Shown one piece after another: positions 32,802 through 36,804 of a stretch of 36,804 bases of DNA. This DNA comes from JAWXBM01 sp034440115. Lineage in GTDB: Bacteria; Pseudomonadota; Gammaproteobacteria; Xanthomonadales; SZUA-36. The notes under the pieces are model-generated. The model saw only the letters and a list, made by a program, of their open reading frames with translations, was not told the DNA's origin and did no database searches. Numbering within the stretch: position 1 is the first letter of the stretch; each line of letters opens with the position of its first letter. The translations under genes were made by a program, and so were the position numbers. The stretch spans positions 1 to 36,804 of the forward strand of contig JAWXBM010000054.1 in the NCBI GenBank assembly GCA_034440115.1, given 5' to 3'.

Positions 32802-33944
32802 TCATTTCCTAACACCACGGCTACCCGGCAACTCATTCAACTCATAACTTGTACTACGCCCTCCCGCCTCCGTTTTGCGCAGCACGCCGCGCGTGATCAG
32901 ATCGTTGATATCTCGCAGCGCGGTATCTGCCGAACACTTGGCGATGGCGGCCCATTTACTGCTGGTGAGTTTACCTTTGAAACCATCAAGCAGTTGGTTG
33001 AGCAGCTTCACCTGGCGCTCGTTCAATGGCGTGGTTGCCCAATGCTGCCAGAAGCGCTTTTTAACCAGCACGCCGTCAAGGGTGTGTTGCGCCTGGTCCA
33101 CCGCACGGTGCAGGCTGGTGAGGAACCAGGCCAGCCACTCCGTGACATCGATTGAACGTTTTTGCGTTCGCTCCAGGATGTTGTAATAGGCTTTACGCTC
33201 GCGCTGAATTTGCGCCGACAGGCTGTAAAAACGCTGCGAGCTGCCATCGGCTCGTGCCAGCAAGAGGTCGCCAATGGCTCTGGCGATGCGGCCGTTGCCG
33301 TCGTCGAATGGGTGCAAAGTGACAAACCACAAATGGCCGAGTCCTGCCTTGATCAGCGGCGGCTCGTTTGCGGCAGCATTCAGCCACTCAAGAAAACGAC
33401 CCATTTCACCATCCAGACGATCTGCTGGCGGTGCTTCAAAATGAACCTTCTGGCGACCGATGGGGCCAGACACCACCTGCAGCGGGCCGCTGGCATCGTC
33501 ACGCCAAACTCCAACCTTCAGCTTGGACAGGCCGGAATAACCGGTGGGAAACAAGGCGGCATGCCAAGCGCACAAGCGCTTCGATGTCACGGGTGCAGGG
33601 CTGTTTGCGGTGGCATCGAGCACCATTTCCACCACCCCTTCCACGTGCCGATCAACCGGTGCCAATGCACCGATGTCGACGCCCAGGCGGCGGGCGATGG
33701 ACGATCGGACTGAAGCAACGTTCAGCAACTCACCCTCGATCTCACTGGTCTTGACCACATCTTCGGTGAGTGCGCCAAGACTGGCCTGATCTCGCAATAC
33801 CATCCCAGCATCAGCCAGGCGGCCCAGCAAAAGCCCTTGCGCACGGCTCACCTCGGCCATCGGTCCAGCCAGTGTCTTGTAATCAAAGCGCCAGCTTGGC
33901 CAATCGCTGGCCTGCCAGATGTATTTGTAATCACCGCTTTTCAT
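32802..33944 (-). CDS. Fic-domain protein, class II (AMPylase-type) with winged-helix C-terminus
   Basis: The ATG at 33944 gives 380 residues. The active motif HPFDDGNGRIAR lies at 211-222 with catalytic His211. An inhibitory helix motif TSEIEG (TxxxEG) lies at 66-71, N-terminal to the Fic fold, which defines class II. A flap segment GVWRDDASGPLQVVSGP precedes the core. The last 80 residues look like a winged helix (KWAAIAKCSADTALRDINDLITRGVL). Such proteins transfer AMP to target hydroxyls. Their toxicity is limited by the inhibitory helix, and no separate antitoxin is needed. The ORF extends upstream to 34082, but the family-like sequence begins at the chosen Met. Its target is unknown. Confidence 0.88.
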   Translation of the reverse strand: MKSGDYKYIWQASDWPSWRFDYKTLAGPMAEVSRAQGLLLGRLADAGMVLRDQASLGALTEDVVKTSEIEGELLNVASVRSSIARRLGVDIGALAPVDRHVEGVVEMVLDATANSPAPVTSKRLCAWHAALFPTGYSGLSKLKVGVWRDDASGPLQVVSGPIGRQKVHFEAPPADRLDGEMGRFLEWLNAAANEPPLIKAGLGHLWFVTLHPFDDGNGRIARAIGDLLLARADGSSQRFYSLSAQIQRERKAYYNILERTQKRSIDVTEWLAWFLTSLHRAVDQAQHTLDGVLVKKRFWQHWATTPLNERQVKLLNQLLDGFKGKLTSSKWAAIAKCSADTALRDINDLITRGVLRKTEAGGRSTSYELNELPGSRGVRK

Positions 33945-34249
33945 GCGGAGATTATGAGCTGCATTCACCGCATGCACAAGGTTCTTGCCGATGTTCCTGA
34001 AGCACACAATCAAGTTTAATCGGGTGAGGATATTAGCGAGCTGGCATACGACTGTCTGGTTGCAGCTTTCAGTGATCTCCAAGCCACGGTTTGCTGGAGC
34101 TGATCAACGCCCATCAATTTGCAACGTCACGAAAGTCCGCACACCTGGCCCATGCGCTAGGAGCCTGGACATACCTGGACATACTGCCAGCGTTTCAGCT
34201 ACCCAGGCTCATTGAGCGACGGAAAAGCGCAAGACTGGCGAAAAAAAAT
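33945..34249. other. Unassigned interval between fic and the broken HNH gene
   Basis: No gene can be supported. A plus-strand frame from 34091 has a stretch reading LELINAHQFATSRKSAHLAH, but I do not recognise it and it has no clear start signal. The fic promoter should lie in the right part of this interval. Confidence 0.4.
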
Positions 34250-35020
34250 GCGCCCCCCAGCCCAGCCATCCTGTTTGAGTGTTTCCATATCCGTGTGGAT
34301 ATGCACCAGATAGTTTTCTGAACTGCTTTTTACTTTGGAGTTGTTGCCAAAGCCATCGGCTAGACGCGCCAGAGCATCTGCGCGACGCCAGGCAATCGGT
34401 TCCGGTCTGGCTCGAACCTCATCAATCGCGGTTTCTGACGGTCCCGCGGGAACGTCCTGCAGTTCCTGGTATTACTCTTCCATAGCCTGTTCCAGCACCT
34501 GCTGAATCAGGCTGCCTGTTTCTGGCGGCAAGCGGCCGCGAATTACCCAATAACCATCATCATCCTCAAACCAACTCAGTTCCCGTTGGAGATGTTGTTC
34601 TTGCGCTTTCTCCAGCGCCTCATTACGTTTCACCGAACGATAATTCCGCACCAGCCGCTCCACATGGCTGGCAGTGCCGAAGTGCGCAATCATCAACAGA
34701 TAGTTTTCATTCTTGCGTGTTGCCACGCGAGTCTTGGCACGTCCCTTGAGGTCACTGATTTTGCCCTTGCGGAAAGCAGCGCTGATCTTTGGCAAATCCT
34801 GCAACACATGAGCCACACGAATCCGTTCGCGGGCCACACCCAAAGCCATGCCACATTTCCAGTTCAGCCAATGGGCGCAGGACAGAACACCTTTGCCCGC
34901 CCAGCCCTCGCAAGCATCAAACTCGCGGATCAGTTCGAGCAAGCGAAAAGTAGCCGCGTGGATATGGGCGGCCAGTTCGGTGATTTGATCAGCCAATTGC
35001 TCCTTCTGATGATGGCGCAC
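34250..35020 (-). pseudogene. Broken DUF222 / HNH endonuclease gene
   Basis: From a GTG at 35020 the frame encodes 182 residues of DUF222, the N-terminal domain of 13E12-type HNH endonucleases (KEQLADQITELAAHIHAA, CAHWLNWKCGM, TASHVERLVRNYRSVKR). It then meets a TAA at 34472-34474. The same frame continues past the stop with family-like sequence (EPIAWRRADALARLADGF, ENYLVHIHTDMETLKQDG) down to about 34264, then loses similarity. The HNH nuclease part is absent. One stop plus a 3' deletion make it a pseudogene. These genes often travel with mobile DNA. Confidence 0.8.
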
Positions 35021-35135
35021 GGCGAGTTGCCCGGATAATGCCGCCTGAATTGAACCTGATTTGAATCTTTCGCACTCACTATCAGCAGGTTATGTAAGAT
35101 CGTCATTTAAACGTTGGGACCCTACTGAGTCCAGC

Positions 35136-35153
35136 CCTTATCGAAAGATAAGG
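35136..35153. repeat. Perfect 7-bp hairpin with GAAA loop beside attR
   Basis: CCTTATC, GAAA and GATAAGG form a perfect stem-loop ten bases before the 17-bp repeat at 35163. It may be a structural or protein-binding feature of the island end. There is no evidence beyond position. Confidence 0.4.
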
Positions 35154-35162
35154 AACCAGCTG

Positions 35163-35179
35163 TCCCGCCGCCTCCACCA
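35163..35179 (+). repeat. attR-like direct repeat: duplicated ssrA 3' tail
   Basis: All 17 bases are identical to the tmRNA end at 2998-3014, including the CCA. Sequence on both sides differs from that around the first copy, so the match is a discrete block. The following terminator fits a displaced original ssrA end. Confidence 0.8.
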
Positions 35180-35187
35180 CATTGCAG

Positions 35188-35213
35188 AACCCCCCCTTTA
35201 TTGGGGGTTTTTT
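35188..35213 (+). terminator. Rho-independent terminator after the duplicated ssrA tail
   Basis: AACCCCC (within a run of seven C) pairs with GGGGGTT across a TTTATT loop, followed by T6. It starts nine bases after the CCA of the tail. This is where a native ssrA terminator would lie before island insertion. Confidence 0.85.
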
Positions 35214-35329
35214 GTTTATCCCACGCAGTCAATTTGCTTTGCCATGTAACACTTTACCGATTTCGACTGCAGGACTAACCTTTGGGCTTAGCCTGTGCTT
35301 TGGCCTATGCCAATTAACAGGCACGCAAA

Positions 35330-35372
35330 ATGAATGAATCTGAAAGACATGTACGCCTTTTTCGCAATGGCC
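35330..35372 (+). pseudogene. Second vapB start (truncated duplicate)
   Basis: The ATG at 35330 encodes MNESERHVRLFRNGR, nearly the same as the start of the vapB at 28517. The preceding 75 bases also align with the vapB promoter and operator region. After residue 15 the sequence is unrelated and no antitoxin or toxin follows. It lies outside the right repeat. Confidence 0.75.
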
Positions 35373-35704
35373 GGGTTAAGGAAAGAAAGCCCGAAGAACC
35401 CGATGCCCTGGGGAGGCCTGCAATATCACAGGGCCATGGCCTCAGGCGCGGGAAAACTGAAGAACATCCACAACAATCTTTTTACTTTGGTTGGTCACGC
35501 CACCGTAAAGCAGTTCCTGACAAGCAGCTAATGAACAGGCCCATGTAGATCTGCATCAGATCTCGTGCCAGGCTCATTTCAGCCACCCTCCTGGCAGCGT
35601 CGTCGACCATCGCAATCAAAGCATCACCTTGTGTAACAAGCCGGTTTGCGAGGTTTACCCACGCGAACCCTATCCAATTGCAGGTTTTCAGGCTTTAACG
35701 ATTA
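35373..35704. other. Unassigned mosaic segment outside attR
   Basis: A plus frame (to 35531) contains PMPWGGLQYHRAMASGAGKL. A minus frame (about 35478-35690) contains RLVTQGDALIAMVDDAARRV. Neither has a convincing start nor a family I recognise. Both are probably fragments of decayed genes. Confidence 0.4.
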
Positions 35705-35998
35705 TCAAGCCAGGCGTCTGAATCCAATCCATCCTGCTACCAGCATCATGAAGGCCATGATGATCATGCCCATCTGATTGATGGTAGGAATGCCTTCAAA
35801 GAATACCGAGTTGGTAACCAGGCACGAATTACCCTGCCCATGGCTGATTTCCAGGTTGCCTTAGGTGCAGCCGTTATCCACCTCTACACCGCTGTCATAG
35901 CCGGATTCAACCACCCAACAGTTGGAGCTTGGCCACTGGGGCACTACGCTGGTGGTAAAAACCTCATCTCCATAGCCATGGAAAACCTGGCAGGCATT
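35705..35998 (-). pseudogene. C-terminal fragment of an IPTL-CTERM sorted surface protein
   Basis: The minus-strand frame ending at TGA 35705-35707 finishes with the motif IPTINQMGMI, a hydrophobic helix (MAFMMLVAGWIG) and FRRLA. That is the IPTL-CTERM signal used for protein sorting at the cell envelope. Upstream the frame has SHGQGNSCLVTNSVFFEG, as in many such proteins, but a TAA interrupts it after VDNGCT. The preceding part (NACQVFHGYGDEVF to about 35998) is in the same frame. No start is found, and the sequence abuts the ATPase relic. Confidence 0.75.
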
Positions 35999-36021
35999 TG
36001 AAACGGAAGCTCCAGCAGCGC

Positions 36022-36130
36022 CCTCTGAGCTCCTGCACGACGGTAATCACCACAGAGAAGCAGGCGAAGGCGAGCAAGACCACAGCTCTCCCGCAGCGGA
36101 GAGAGCGACTTCGGCTGGGTCTATTTCCAT
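36022..36130 (-). pseudogene. Internally deleted P-type ATPase start (relative of the 3336-5975 gene)
   Basis: The frame at 36130 reads MEIDPAEVA, close to MEVDQAEVA of the intact ATPase. After a few codons a junction near 36085-36100 shifts to another frame encoding VVLLAFACFSVVITVVQE. The intact protein has LVLLAFACFSVVITVVQE at residues 88-105. About 75 codons between the two blocks are gone, as is everything after. The upstream 120 bases also match the upstream region of the intact copy. Confidence 0.85.
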
Positions 36131-36223
36131 CGGCTGCGCTGCGTGATGGCCTGATTCATAGCGGTAATCTGCCCGCGTCATTGCAACCGTGCGGATGCTG
36201 GATGAGCCCCGAGGTCAAACACA

Positions 36224-36804
36224 CTAGTCGTCACTGCGGTCCGCATTGCCGGGCCCCGGATCCACTGTATCTACCGGCCTTCCCTTCAGCACTTTGCGTC
36301 CGCTGATCATGGCTGAGGTCAGACCGCCGCCCTCGCGCAGTTCCGTGATCACCACCCCGGCGACATGGATCACGATGCCGCTGGCAAGCAGATAGAAGCT
36401 GTAGAGATGGACCAGGGCGAAGGGCTCACGCAGTGAGCGCATGTCCGCGTACGAGGCCTTGTCGTACATCTCGGGCGAATACGGCACCAGCGTAGCGGGG
36501 TCGACGCCGGGCGCCGCGATCCATTGTGCAATCCAGGCGCCGAAAGGCGGAAAATATATATCGGTGCCAGCCAGCAGCAGCCCGGTCGACGCCTGCACGA
36601 TCATGACCAGCAGCAAGCCGGCGACCGCAATGCGCCCCAGTGGATTGTGACCCAGATAAGTCTCGGGGTTGCCTGCGACAAACGATACGACATAGCTGCG
36701 CAGGCGTCGGAAGTAGCCCTTGCCGCCCGGCAGCATCTGGCGCCAGCGCGCGTGATGGTTGCCGAAGAATCCCCAGACAATCCGCACGGCGATGTTCACC
36801 ACGA
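36224..36804 (-). CDS. Cytochrome b561-type membrane protein (5' part beyond the window)
   Basis: The visible 193 residues cover the middle and end of a di-haem cytochrome b561 of the bacterial, Ni/Fe-hydrogenase b-subunit-like type. Motifs are VRIVWGFFGNHHARW, YLGHNPLGRIAVAGLLL and ALVHLYSFYLLASGIVIHVAGVV. The His in GHNPLG and those in the last helices are the likely haem ligands. It should pass electrons between a periplasmic or quinol partner and another carrier in the inner membrane. The frame is open to the window edge, so the true start lies outside. The P-type ATPase relic follows 93 bases downstream on the same strand. Confidence 0.8.
   Translation of the reverse strand, partial: VVNIAVRIVWGFFGNHHARWRQMLPGGKGYFRRLRSYVVSFVAGNPETYLGHNPLGRIAVAGLLLVMIVQASTGLLLAGTDIYFPPFGAWIAQWIAAPGVDPATLVPYSPEMYDKASYADMRSLREPFALVHLYSFYLLASGIVIHVAGVVITELREGGGLTSAMISGRKVLKGRPVDTVDPGPGNADRSDD

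Larger units (their letters stand above)
3015..35179. mobile_element. Putative genomic island inserted at ssrA (about 32 kb)
   Basis: The island is bounded by the intact tmRNA 3' end (2998-3014) and an exact 17-bp copy (35163-35179). The copy is followed by its own hairpin terminator, as expected for the displaced chromosomal end. Contents are accessory: a P-type ATPase, N-ATPase operon, pgm, phosphoketolase, cyclic glucan synthase, vapBC, Wadjet remnants, an IS, Fic and a broken HNH gene. No integrase or excisionase gene is visible, so the element may be fixed or helped in trans. The boundary calls rest on the repeat alone. Confidence 0.65.

Noticed and set aside
33162..33713. Plus-strand ORF opposite fic
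   Set aside because: It is a shadow of the Fic frame, which has the full HPFDDGNGR motif.

Overview
The window looks like part of a gammaproteobacterial chromosome. The tmRNA encodes the tag ANDDNYALAA, the form known from Pseudomonas and close to the E. coli tag. An IPTL-CTERM sorting-signal relic, a cytochrome b561-type gene and a 36-bp hairpin repeat fit an environmental, respiring proteobacterium. No species is assigned.

Layout. Positions 1-283 hold a tandem 36-bp hairpin repeat. Positions 308-2450 carry three minus-strand genes: an SDR reductase, a glutaredoxin-MauE-like membrane fusion, and a DUF305 membrane protein. ssrA (tmRNA) lies at 2653-3014. Its last 17 bases recur exactly at 35163-35179, so about 32 kb between them reads as a genomic island inserted at the 3' end of ssrA. 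No integrase gene is visible inside it.

The first part of the island (3336-28369) is an energy, ion and carbohydrate module. It has a P-type cation ATPase and a Met-rich exported protein on the minus strand. These are followed on the plus strand by a complete N-type ATPase operon (atpD-C-Q-R-B-E-F-A-G), a small YHS metal-binding protein beside a possible CopA-like relic, phosphoglucomutase, phosphoketolase, a tandem universal stress protein, and a 2848-residue cyclic beta-1,2-glucan synthase. Together they suggest ATP-driven ion pumping, substrate-level acetyl-phosphate formation and osmoprotective glucan synthesis under energy or salt stress (inference).

The second part (28471-35020) is a decaying defence module. 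vapBC runs with no gap into the Wadjet genes jetA and jetB. jetC is cut after about 36 codons by an IS4-family element, and the rest of jetC and all of jetD are missing. A class II Fic protein and a broken DUF222/HNH endonuclease follow on the minus strand.

Beyond the right junction (35180-36804) there are scraps related to island genes: a second vapB start with its upstream region, an IPTL-CTERM protein relic with an in-frame stop, and an internally deleted copy of the P-type ATPase start. These are followed by a cytochrome b561-like gene that runs off the window. This points to more than one island arriving at the same site, or to a duplication followed by decay.
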